From contig NZ_LGUI01000003.1 of the NCBI RefSeq assembly GCF_002891295.1, forward strand, positions 186,001-250,000: a stretch of 64,000 nt of DNA, written 5' to 3'. The DNA comes from Streptomyces eurocidicus (GTDB lineage: Bacteria; Actinomycetota; Actinomycetes; Streptomycetales; Streptomycetaceae). The notes beneath the pieces are model-generated. The model saw only the letters and a program-made list of their open reading frames with translations, had not been told where the DNA came from and searched no databases. The translations under genes and the position numbers were made by a program. Numbering within the stretch: position 1 is the first letter of the stretch; each line of letters starts with the position of its first letter. Shown piece by piece: positions 57,331-64,000 of this stretch.

Positions 57331-58464
57331 GTGGCAGCCAACGACCGGGCATCGGGCCCCGGCAGGGCCGGGGGTGGCTCCGCTGGCTCCGCCGTCGAAG
57401 GGCTGATGCGCGCCTCGCTGAGCGCCGTCGCGCCCGGCACGGCCCTGCGCGACGGCCTGGAGCGCATCCTTCGCGGGAACACCGGCGGTCTCATCGTCCT
57501 GGGCATGGACAAGACCGTCGAATCGATGTGCACGGGCGGTTTCGTCCTCGACGTGGAATTCACCGCCACCCGGCTGCGCGAGCTGTGCAAGCTGGACGGC
57601 GCGCTGATCCTCGACAAGGACATCACCAAGATCGTGCGGGCGGGCGTCCAGCTCCTGCCGGACGCCTCGATCCCCACCGAGGAGACCGGCACCCGCCACC
57701 GGACGGCGCAGCGCGTGTCCATCCAGTGCGGGTTCCCGGTGGTCTCGGTCAGCCAGTCGATGCGGCTGATCGCGCTCTACGTGGGCGGCGAGCGGCGCGT
57801 CCTGGAGGAGTCGGGCGCCATCCTCTCCCGTGCCAACCAGGCACTGGCCACCCTGGAGCGCTACAAGCTCCGGCTGGACGAGGTCGCGGGCACCCTCTCC
57901 GCGCTGGAGATCGAGGACCTGGTCACGGTCCGCGACGTGACGGCGGTGTGCCAGCGCCTGGAGCTGGTCCGCCGGATCGCCACGGAGATCGCGGAGTATG
58001 TCGTCGAGCTCGGCACCGACGGCCGTCTCCTCTCCCTCCAGCTGGACGAGCTGATCGCCGGCGTCGAGCCGGAGCGCGACCTGGTAGTGCGGGACTACGT
58101 CCCCGAGCCGACCGCCAAGCGCACCCGCACGGTCGCCGAGGCCCTCTCCGAGCTGGACGCCCTCACCCACCCCGAGCTGCTCGAACTGCCCATCGTGGCG
58201 CGCGCCCTGGGTTACAGCGGCTCCCCGGAGACGCTGGACTCCGCGGTCTCCCCGCGCGGCTACCGCCTGCTGGCGAAGGTGCCGCGGCTGCCCGGTGCGA
58301 TCATCGACCGGCTGGTGGACCACTTCGGCGGCCTGCAGAAGCTGCTCGCCGCGAGCGTCGACGACCTCCAGACCGTGGACGGCGTGGGCGAGGCACGGGC
58401 CCGCTCGGTCCGCGAGGGCCTCTCGCGCCTCGCGGAGTCCTCGATCCTCGAGCGGTATGTGTAA
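57331..58464 (+). CDS. disA: Diadenylate cyclase DisA
   Basis: This 377-residue octameric enzyme makes c-di-AMP and scans DNA. It has the DAC domain with DGA (residues 89-91) and RHR (122-124), a helical spine and a C-terminal helix-hairpin-helix domain ([18 protein letters not shown]). GTG 57331 has GGAGGAG. The 129-bp gap from radA contains TTGACC as a possible -35 element, but a separate promoter is unproven. RadA inhibits DisA in other species, so the pairing is functional. Confidence 0.97.
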   Translation: MAANDRASGPGRAGGGSAGSAVEGLMRASLSAVAPGTALRDGLERILRGNTGGLIVLGMDKTVESMCTGGFVLDVEFTATRLRELCKLDGALILDKDITKIVRAGVQLLPDASIPTEETGTRHRTAQRVSIQCGFPVVSVSQSMRLIALYVGGERRVLEESGAILSRANQALATLERYKLRLDEVAGTLSALEIEDLVTVRDVTAVCQRLELVRRIATEIAEYVVELGTDGRLLSLQLDELIAGVEPERDLVVRDYVPEPTAKRTRTVAEALSELDALTHPELLELPIVARALGYSGSPETLDSAVSPRGYRLLAKVPRLPGAIIDRLVDHFGGLQKLLAASVDDLQTVDGVGEARARSVREGLSRLAESSILERYV

Positions 58465-58528
58465 GTACGCGTAAGCGCATGTAGGTACGCGTAACGGACG
58501 TACCTCGCGAGAACGGGCGAGATGCGAA

Positions 58529-58554
58529 CGAGGCGGCCCCTGTGGGCCGCCTCG
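58529..58554. terminator. Bidirectional terminator after disA
   Basis: CGAGGCGGCCC and GGGCCGCCTCG pair as an 11-bp stem with a 4-base loop. It is placed between disA and the convergent gene ending at 58596. The 64 bp before it hold repeated GTACGCGTAA. Confidence 0.85.
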
Positions 58555-58595
58555 CGCGTTTCCGGGTCAGGGCCCGCCCGGCCCTCTCGCACCCG

Positions 58596-59387
58596 TCACG
58601 CCTTCTCCAGCTTGAACTCCAGCCGCTCGGTGACGCCCGCCACCTTGACCTCGACCCGGTAGGTGCCGGAGCCCGCCACGGCGTCGCCGGCCGGCGTCGC
58701 GCACTGCGGGGCGGTGCGCTTGCGGTCCCACTCCACCGTGCGCTTGGTCTCGCCCGAGCCGGGCAGCTCGACCAGCAGAGCGCCCGCGCCACGGGCGCAG
58801 TCGTCGGAGGACCAGATGTGGTCGCTACCGCTGGTGATCTTCATAAAGGCCGCGGGGGCCCCGAAGTTCACCTTGCAGGCGCCGCTGCCGGCGTTCTTCA
58901 CCACGATCTCGAACTTGGGCTTCTCGTCCGGGCCGTAGGCTTCCTTGACGCTGCGGACCGTCAGCCGCACCGTGCCTGACGCGCAGTCGGGCACCGAGGA
59001 GCCGGCCGGGACGGTCCTGCCGTCACCGCTGCCGAGGACGCCGGAGCCGCCCGTACCCGAGCCGCCTGTCCCACCGCCCGCGTGGTCACCACCGGCACCA
59101 CCGGTCCCACTGGACCCACCGGTGCCGGTGCTCGAGTCGCCCCGGCCGCCGGGACGTTGGCTGATGTGCGGGCCCGAGGGCGTCGGGCCGGGCGTGATGG
59201 TGCTGTCGGCCGGCCCCTTGCCGGGCGAGCCCTTGCCCTGCTCGCTCCCGGAACCGTCATCACCCCCAAGGGTGACCATCCACAACACCACCAGGACGGT
59301 AAGGCCGAGCAGGCCAAGCGCAACTGCCCTCCGCCGCCAATAGATGGAGGAGGGAAGCGGCCCGATCGGATTGCGCAGTGATCCCAC
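58596..59387 (-). CDS. Anchored outer-face protein, Rv3587c-like position
   Basis: This 263-residue protein has one membrane helix (AVALGLLGLTVLVVLWMVTL, about residues 21-40), a long Gly/Ser/Thr linker (about 43-115) and an outer beta domain (VRLTVRSVKEAYGPDEKPKF, VEWDRKRTAPQCATPAGD, YRVEVKVAGVTERLEFKLE) with four Cys. The same kind of gene follows disA in mycobacteria (Rv3587c, recalled). The function is unknown. Confidence 0.82.
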   Translation of the reverse strand: MGSLRNPIGPLPSSIYWRRRAVALGLLGLTVLVVLWMVTLGGDDGSGSEQGKGSPGKGPADSTITPGPTPSGPHISQRPGGRGDSSTGTGGSSGTGGAGGDHAGGGTGGSGTGGSGVLGSGDGRTVPAGSSVPDCASGTVRLTVRSVKEAYGPDEKPKFEIVVKNAGSGACKVNFGAPAAFMKITSGSDHIWSSDDCARGAGALLVELPGSGETKRTVEWDRKRTAPQCATPAGDAVAGSGTYRVEVKVAGVTERLEFKLEKA

Positions 59388-59495
59388 GCGAAGACTCTAC
59401 GAGAGATCGGCCCGGGCACCAGCCCATACCCGCCGCATGGGTGCCTACTTTTCTCATCATCTGCCCAGCGGGGGCGGCCGTTCCGTTGTCGGCAC

Positions 59496-59509
59496 CTGAC
59501 GAAAGTCAG
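59496..59509. promoter_or_regulatory. CTGACGAAAGTCAG motif, site 1
   Basis: 5-bp arms CTGAC/GTCAG around GAAA, about 70 bp before the PAP2 start at 59572. Identical 14-mers occur here and at 63249-63262, with a near copy at 63419. Confidence 0.6.
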
Positions 59510-59571
59510 GGTCGCCTTATGCCTATCGCCCGGTGTGGTGGCGAGGTGACGGTCCGTACGGTCCTGTGCCC

Positions 59572-60153
59572 ATGGACAACGATCTCTACCTCGACATCAC
59601 CGACTTCGCCCGCTCCACACCCGGCTGGTTCCAGGACCTCGCGGAAGTGGGGACGGAGGCCGGGCTGTTGCTCCTGATGGCGGTGTCCGTCGCCGTCTGG
59701 TGGTGGGCCCGGCGCGGCCGGGCCCGTCAGGTCGCGCTGGCGCTGCTGGTCCCGGTCACCACGGCGCTGGCGTACGGGATCAGCGAGATCGTCAAGAGCG
59801 TCGTCGAGGAGGACCGGCCGTGCCGGGCGGTGGCGGGCGCGGTCACCTCCCTCGCGCCCTGCCCGGCGCCGGGCGACTGGTCCTTCCCCAGCAACCACGC
59901 CACGCTCGCCGCGGCGCTCGCGGCCGGGGTCACGCTGGCCCTGCGCCTGGTGGCGTGGCTGGTGCTGCCGCTGGCCCTGCTGATCGCCTTCTCCCGGGTC
60001 TTCCTCGGCGTCCACTACCCGCACGACGCCGCCGTGGGCCTGCTGCTGGGCACGGCCGTCGCGCTGCTGGGCGCCCGGCTGCTCGTGGGACGCGGTACGG
60101 CCCTGGTCGAGCGGGCGCGCGAGGGGCGGCTGCGGGTGCTCGTACAGGCGTGA
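59572..60153 (+). CDS. PAP2-family membrane phosphatase
   Basis: This 193-residue membrane enzyme has five helices and the PAP2 motifs KSVVEEDRPCR, SFPSNHATLAAAL and SRVFLGVHYPHDAAVG with the catalytic His. It is probably an undecaprenyl-pyrophosphate or related lipid phosphatase. ATG 59572 is chosen. GTG 59533 is upstream in frame. A CTGACGAAAGTCAG motif precedes it. Confidence 0.92.
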   Translation: MDNDLYLDITDFARSTPGWFQDLAEVGTEAGLLLLMAVSVAVWWWARRGRARQVALALLVPVTTALAYGISEIVKSVVEEDRPCRAVAGAVTSLAPCPAPGDWSFPSNHATLAAALAAGVTLALRLVAWLVLPLALLIAFSRVFLGVHYPHDAAVGLLLGTAVALLGARLLVGRGTALVERAREGRLRVLVQA

Positions 60154-60160
60154 GCACACG

Positions 60161-60191
60161 GGCTTCCCGGGGCGGACCGCCCCGGGAAGCC
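60161..60191. terminator. Bidirectional terminator
   Basis: GGCTTCCCGGGGCGG and CCGCCCCGGGAAGCC pair around one base, between the convergent PAP2 and PPOX genes. Confidence 0.8.
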
Positions 60192-60221
60192 GCATCCTGG
60201 ATCACCTGTCCGGACGGCCCG

Positions 60222-60803
60222 TCAGGCGCGGACCCACTCCGTCTTGTGCCCGAAGCCCTGGCCGTTGTCGATCAGCCGCAGCCAGTCCGGGCGCAGTTCC
60301 CACAGGTCCGTGCGCTCCATGGCCTGGCGAAGGCGGTCGTTGCGTTCCACATACGGGTAGCGCGTGGCGTACGCGCGCCAGCGCGCCTCACGCTCCGCGC
60401 CCTCCAGGCGGCGGCACGCGCCCCGGCCCTGCACACCCGTCAGGGCGGTCCACACCTGGCCCTCGCGCTGGGCGGTGAACGCGGCCCGCCCGTCGCCGGC
60501 GAGGAGCGCGCGGCCGTGACGGGTGGTGGCCGAGGTGACGAAGAGCAGGGCGGGACCCGCCGGACGCACGCTCTCCGCCGCGTCGGCGGCATCGGACGCG
60601 CCGGCGGTGTCCCCCGAAGGCCCGCTCGGCGGCCCGCCGAACGCCCCGCCCGACGGCCCGCCACCGGCCAAGGGCTCCGCGACCGCGTAGAGCACGGCGC
60701 ACGCCTGCGGCCCGTCCTCGTCCACATAGGCCAGGGTCATGGTCGTGTGCGCGTCGAGGGCGGCGAGGATCTCACGCGGCACTCTGCTCTCCGTCTCGCT
60801 CAT
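60222..60803 (-). CDS. Pyridoxamine 5-phosphate oxidase-like flavin protein
   Basis: This 193-residue split-barrel protein of the PPOX/YhbP type has strands MTLAYVDEDGPQACAVLYAV, PALLFVTSATTRHGRALLAG, RAAFTAQREGQVWTALTGVQ and WELRPDWLRLIDNGQGFGHK. A 35-residue Gly/Ser/Asp/Ala-rich insert (about 48-82) breaks the second strand pair, unusual for this short family. It probably binds FMN or F420. It is upstream of no coupled gene, and the response regulator gene ends 18 bp from its start. Confidence 0.85.
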   Translation of the reverse strand: MSETESRVPREILAALDAHTTMTLAYVDEDGPQACAVLYAVAEPLAGGGPSGGAFGGPPSGPSGDTAGASDAADAAESVRPAGPALLFVTSATTRHGRALLAGDGRAAFTAQREGQVWTALTGVQGRGACRRLEGAEREARWRAYATRYPYVERNDRLRQAMERTDLWELRPDWLRLIDNGQGFGHKTEWVRA

Positions 60804-60821
60804 GGGCCCATTCCACCCCGC

Positions 60822-61478
60822 TCAGTCGCCGGTCACCAGTCCGGCCTCGTACGCGAGGATCGCGGCCTGCACACGGTTGTCGACCTCCAGGTGGTCCAGG
60901 ACCGCGCTGACGTACCCCTTGACCGTGCCCTCGACGAGGTGCAGGCGGCGGGCGATCCCGGCGTTGGAGAGGCCCTCGCCCAGGAGAGCGAGGACCTCGC
61001 GCTCGCGGGCGGTGAGCCCGGCCGTACGGGCGCGGGCGGCGGTACCGCGCGTCAGGCGCGTGCCGCCCAGCTCGGCGATGACGTGCCGGGCGACCTTCGG
61101 CGAGAGGTAGGCGCCGCCGTCCGCCACGGCGCGCACCCCGGCCATCAGCTCGTACGGGTCGCCGGACTTGAGGAGGAAGCCCGTGGCGCCGCCGCCGAGG
61201 GCGCGGGAGACATAGTCGTCCTCGGAGAAGGTGGTGAGGATCGCGACCGCCGTGCCGGGGACGGTGCGCCGGATCTCCTCGCAGGCGGCGAGGCCGTCCA
61301 TGACCGGCATGCGGATGTCCAGCAGCGCCACGTCGGGGCGGTGCGCGCGGGTCGCCTCCACGGCCTGCCGGCCGTCGGCGGCCTCGGCGACCACCTCCAC
61401 GGCCGGGTCGGCCGCGAGGACAGCCCGTACGCCCGCCCGGATCATCGCCTCGTCGTCCGCGAGGAGAACCCTGATCAC
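60822..61478 (-). CDS. NarL/LuxR-type response regulator
   Basis: This regulator of about 218 residues has a receiver domain (IRVLLADDEAMIRAG, phospho-Asp in VALLDIRMPVMDG, Lys in GFLLKSGDPYE) and a LuxR HTH (LTAREREVLALLGEGLSNAGI, LHLVEGTVKGYVSAVLDHL). GTG 61478 overlaps the kinase stop (GTGA). GTG 61487 would add three residues. Its target is probably the CTGACGAAAGTCAG motif near the kinase promoter (inference). Confidence 0.92.
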   Translation of the reverse strand: MIRVLLADDEAMIRAGVRAVLAADPAVEVVAEAADGRQAVEATRAHRPDVALLDIRMPVMDGLAACEEIRRTVPGTAVAILTTFSEDDYVSRALGGGATGFLLKSGDPYELMAGVRAVADGGAYLSPKVARHVIAELGGTRLTRGTAARARTAGLTAREREVLALLGEGLSNAGIARRLHLVEGTVKGYVSAVLDHLEVDNRVQAAILAYEAGLVTGD

Positions 61479-63211
61479 CCTGCCCACTCCCTTTCCTCCT
61501 GCTCCACGATCTCCGCCGGGCCGACCCTGGGGACGCGGTCCTTCGCCACCAGACGGCCGTCGCGGAAGCAGAGCCGGTAGTGGTCGACGCCGACGAAGAG
61601 TTCACCGGTGGCCCGGTAGTAGCGGCAGTCCGCCCCGGCGGGCGGCGCCGGAGCCCGGTCGGACGGCGGGTCGGCGACCTTACGGTCCGGCAGTACGGGC
61701 TCGACCGCGGCGTACGGGGCGCCGACGCGCAGCCCGGCGTAGTCGGCGGGGGTGAGCACCGAGTGCGCCTTCACATACGCGTACCAGCCGAAGGCCGCGG
61801 TCATGAAGACGGCGGCGCCCGCGCCGGCCACGGCGAACGGCACGACGATCCCGCGCCGGGTGGCCCGGCGCGCGCGGGCGAAGGCGTCGTGCGGAGTGGT
61901 GCCGGACGCCCCGCCCTCCTCGCCGGACAGCGGCCCGTCCGGTACGTGGGGATCCGGGAGCGGCCGGGCGGACGGCCCGGTGCGGGCTCCCGGCGCGCGG
62001 GCGTCCGGCTCGTACGTCACCCGGGTGCGGGTCCCCGGGCCGTCGGCCCCGGGCGCCGTGTGCGGGAGCCGCGCGCGGACCCGGAAGCCCCCGTCGCGCG
62101 GGCCCGCCGCGAAGTCGCCTCCGGCCAGCGCGACCCGTTCGCGCAGCCCGAGCAGCCCGGTGCCGCCGTGCGGCGCGGCGGCGCGGCCCGGGGCGGGGAG
62201 CGGGTACTCGTGCGGCGCCGGGCCGTTGGCCACCGTCACCACGGTCTCGCCCGGCCGCTCCTCGACGTCCACGGTCACCTCGGCGCCGGGCGCGTGCTTG
62301 GCGGCGTTGGTCAGCGCCTCCTGGACGACCCGGTAGGCGGCGCGGGCCGCCATGGAGGGCGCCCTGTCCGCTCCCTCGCGCGGGGCGCGCAGGCGCACGC
62401 GCAGGCCCGAGGCGGCCGCCCGCGCGACCAGTGCCGCGATCGTCTCGTCCACGGGGGTGAGCGGGGGCGGCGACGGGTCGCGAAGGATGCCGATGATCTC
62501 GCGGAGCCGGTCGGTCGCGTCGGCGGCCGCCCCGCGCAGCTCGGCGGCGGCCTCGCGGTGCCGCGCGGCGAGATCCGGCGCCACCTGGAGGGCGCCGGCG
62601 CGCAGCGCGATGAGGCTGAGCTCGTGCCCGAGCGAGTCGTGCATGTCCTGGGCGATGCGGGCGCGCTCCCGCAGCCGGACCCGGTCGGCGACGATCTCCT
62701 GTTCGCGCTCCAGTTGCGCGGCCCGGCTCCAGCCCGCGGCCACCAGCGCGCGGTGCTGGCGCCCGTAGCGGCCGATCAGCCAGGGGAAGACGGCGCCGAA
62801 GAGCAGGGTGCCGATCAGAACCAGCCATTCGACGACCGGGTCGGCGCCGCGCAGGACGACGAGCGGCGTGCCCACGGCGGCGATGCCGGCGAAGGCGTAC
62901 AGCGCGGGGCGGGGCCCGGTCGCACGGCGGCCCAGGAGGTAGCCGAGGGCGGCCAGGGCGGGCCCGTAGGCCAGCGTGAACAGGGACGGCGAGAGGGCGA
63001 GGCCGAGACCGGCCACCAGCAGCAGGGCCGGGACGGGACGGGCCCGGGAGACGGCGACGGCCAGCGCGAGCACGGCGTACCCGGCGATGTGCTGCCACCA
63101 GGGCCGGGGCTCGGTCAGCCCGAGCGGGCCCACGACGAGCGCGGGCGCGGCGAGCGCCGCCCACAGCAGGGCGTCGGGCAGGGCCCCGCGCGGGGTGACT
63201 GTGCGTCTCAC
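61475..63211 (-). CDS. Atypical sensor histidine kinase with a C-terminal membrane helix and outer domain
   Basis: This 578-residue kinase has an N-terminal membrane region (about residues 10-150), phospho-His in RIAQDMHDSLGHELSLI and HATPase motifs (YRVVQEALTNAAKHAPGA, GGTGLLGLRERVALAGG). The protein does not stop after the ATPase domain. A linker (about 395-445), another membrane helix (GIVVPFAVAGAGAAVFMTAAFG) and a domain of about 100 residues with two Cys follow (LTPADYAGLRVGAPYAAVEP, DCRYYRATGELFVGVDHYRL, CFRDGRLVAKDRVP). This tail may be an added extracytoplasmic sensor. Confidence 0.9.
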   Translation of the reverse strand: MRRTVTPRGALPDALLWAALAAPALVVGPLGLTEPRPWWQHIAGYAVLALAVAVSRARPVPALLLVAGLGLALSPSLFTLAYGPALAALGYLLGRRATGPRPALYAFAGIAAVGTPLVVLRGADPVVEWLVLIGTLLFGAVFPWLIGRYGRQHRALVAAGWSRAAQLEREQEIVADRVRLRERARIAQDMHDSLGHELSLIALRAGALQVAPDLAARHREAAAELRGAAADATDRLREIIGILRDPSPPPLTPVDETIAALVARAAASGLRVRLRAPREGADRAPSMAARAAYRVVQEALTNAAKHAPGAEVTVDVEERPGETVVTVANGPAPHEYPLPAPGRAAAPHGGTGLLGLRERVALAGGDFAAGPRDGGFRVRARLPHTAPGADGPGTRTRVTYEPDARAPGARTGPSARPLPDPHVPDGPLSGEEGGASGTTPHDAFARARRATRRGIVVPFAVAGAGAAVFMTAAFGWYAYVKAHSVLTPADYAGLRVGAPYAAVEPVLPDRKVADPPSDRAPAPPAGADCRYYRATGELFVGVDHYRLCFRDGRLVAKDRVPRVGPAEIVEQEEREWAG

Positions 63212-63248
63212 CGGGTCGACGGTACAAGTGGGCGGGGGTGCGGCGCCT

Positions 63249-63262
63249 CTGACGAAAGTCAG
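63249..63262. promoter_or_regulatory. CTGACGAAAGTCAG motif, site 2
   Basis: The identical 14-mer lies 38 bp upstream of the histidine kinase start (minus strand). Its position suits an autoregulatory operator of the kinase-regulator operon. Confidence 0.65.
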
Positions 63263-63303
63263 GGATACGGGGGGGTGGGTGCGGGGGTGCGCCTGCGGCG
63301 GGC

Positions 63304-63418
63304 TTGTTCCCCACCCCGCCCCTTCCCGTAACCGGGGGCTGCGCCCCCGGGCCCCCTTTCCGCGCTCCGCGCGGCGTCCTCAAACGCCGGACGGGCTGAT
63401 TTTCGCCCCACCCGCCCC
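63304..63418. repeat. Dispersed modular palindromic repeat, copy F
   Basis: Outer arm CCCGCCCCTTCCCGTAACCG, the GGGGGCTGCGCCCCC module, CGCGCTCCGCGCGGCGTCC, inner arm CCTCAAACGCCGGACGGGCT and a second partial outer arm CACCCGCCCCTT. It is the only copy between divergent genes (kinase and mutY). Confidence 0.8.
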
Positions 63419-63432
63419 TTGACGAAAGTCAG
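63419..63432. promoter_or_regulatory. TTGACGAAAGTCAG motif, site 3
   Basis: It differs from the other two sites in one flanking base. It abuts repeat copy F and lies 60 bp before the mutY start. It could serve mutY. Confidence 0.55.
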
Positions 63433-63491
63433 GCCCACGGGGCCCGGCGCGTTTCCCGCTCGTGCGGGTCCGTGTCAGGATCGGGGACGCC

Positions 63492-64000
63492 ATGACTGCC
63501 ATGACTGCACCGCCCGAGACGCCGGCCCTCCTGCACGACCCCGTCATCGACTGGTTCGGCGACCATGCCCGTGATCTCCCCTGGCGCCGCCCGGAGGCGG
63601 GGCCGTGGGGGGTGATGGTCAGCGAGTTCATGCTCCAGCAGACCCCGGTCAGCCGGGTGCTGCCGGTGTACGAGCAGTGGCTGGCCCGCTGGCCGCGCCC
63701 GGCCGATCTGGCCGCCGAGCCGCCCGGCGAGGCGGTCCGCGCGTGGGGCCGGCTCGGCTATCCGCGGCGCGCGCTGCGGCTGCACGCGGCCGCGTCGGCG
63801 ATCACCGAGCTGCACGGCGGCGAGGTGCCGCGCGACCACGCCAGGCTGCTGGCGCTGCCGGGCGTCGGCGAGTACACGGCGGCGGCCGTGGCGTCGTTCG
63901 CGTACGGGCAGCGGCACGCGGTCCTCGACACCAATGTGCGCCGGGTCTTCGCACGGGCCGTGAGCGGCGCGCAGTACCCGCCGAACGCGACGACCGCCGC
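63492..64000 (+). CDS. mutY: A/G-specific adenine glycosylase, cut by the window end
   Basis: The first 169 residues of a DNA repair enzyme that removes adenine opposite 8-oxoguanine. The catalytic Glu lies in VMVSEFMLQQTPVSRV (Glu45). The helix-hairpin-helix is LALPGVGEYTAAAVASFAYG and the catalytic Asp is in AVLDTNVRRVF (Asp147). The Fe-S cluster and MutT-like parts lie beyond the window. ATG 63492 or ATG 63501 may be the start. Confidence 0.95.
   Translation, partial: MTAMTAPPETPALLHDPVIDWFGDHARDLPWRRPEAGPWGVMVSEFMLQQTPVSRVLPVYEQWLARWPRPADLAAEPPGEAVRAWGRLGYPRRALRLHAAASAITELHGGEVPRDHARLLALPGVGEYTAAAVASFAYGQRHAVLDTNVRRVFARAVSGAQYPPNATTA

Overview
The window is high-GC actinobacterial DNA. 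Its third codon positions are almost all G or C, it uses GTG and TTG starts, and it carries a 16S-23S-5S operon without a spacer tRNA. Gene content (pst/pit/CsoR block, six-gene cmd conservon, radA-disA, CU044_5270-type partner of an ECF sigma factor) points to a Streptomyces chromosome core region. No integrase, transposase, relaxase, CRISPR array or tRNA was seen.

Regions: 0-2 kb, an ECF sigma factor with a probable leaderless autopromoter and its membrane partner. 2-5.9 kb, a TetR/FAD-monooxygenase divergent pair with two clear operators, a membrane protein, ArsC and a small protein. 5.9-9.7 kb, an XRE regulator / HbhA-like / DUF2516 set like mycobacterial Rv0474-Rv0476, a receiver-PP2C phosphatase and a macrodomain protein. 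9.8-18.1 kb, phosphate supply and copper sensing: an NlpC/P60 protein, a Pho-box-controlled pstSCAB operon, a DUF47-pit operon and a csoR gene with a textbook operator. 18.1-25.2 kb, a lipoprotein, small proteins, a Tat-exported flavoprotein, a PAP2 phosphatase, a transglycosylase-NlpC/P60 wall hydrolase and a Ser/Thr kinase gene broken by an apparent one-base frameshift. 25.5-33.2 kb, the cmdFEDCBA conservon, whose proteins look like a domesticated type IV secretion apparatus. 33.2-38.1 kb, a serine hydrolase, a GNAT/histidine kinase/response regulator operon and a 2-hydroxyacid dehydrogenase. 38.2-43.9 kb, an rRNA operon on the minus strand with its terminator and a long multi-promoter leader. 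44-53 kb, a membrane protein, an SH3 protein, a kinase with a PQQ-like beta-propeller, ilvD, a TetR/sugar isomerase pair, a Ppx/GppA phosphatase and a Cys-rich protein. 53-64 kb, a sigma-like/zinc-finger/BACON protein, a 100-bp tandem repeat and a 38-bp palindrome, then radA, disA, an anchored protein, PAP2, a PPOX protein, an atypical two-component system and the start of mutY. This last block keeps the actinobacterial order radA-disA-(Rv3587c-like)-mutY.

How parts work together: high-affinity PstSCAB and low-affinity Pit sit back to back and are separated by a strong double terminator. The Cmd proteins, with the nearby wall hydrolase, resemble the parts list of a Gram-positive conjugation channel without a relaxase. 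A short hairpin-like motif, CTGACGAAAGTCAG, occurs upstream of the 63-kb sensor kinase, a PAP2 gene and mutY, and may mark a small regulon. A modular palindromic repeat recurs six times between genes, four of them between convergent genes.

Limits: all assignments come from reading the sequence and from memory of families. Starts were chosen by Shine-Dalgarno match and spacing, and several remain uncertain. S. coelicolor and M. tuberculosis locus correspondences are recalled, not searched.
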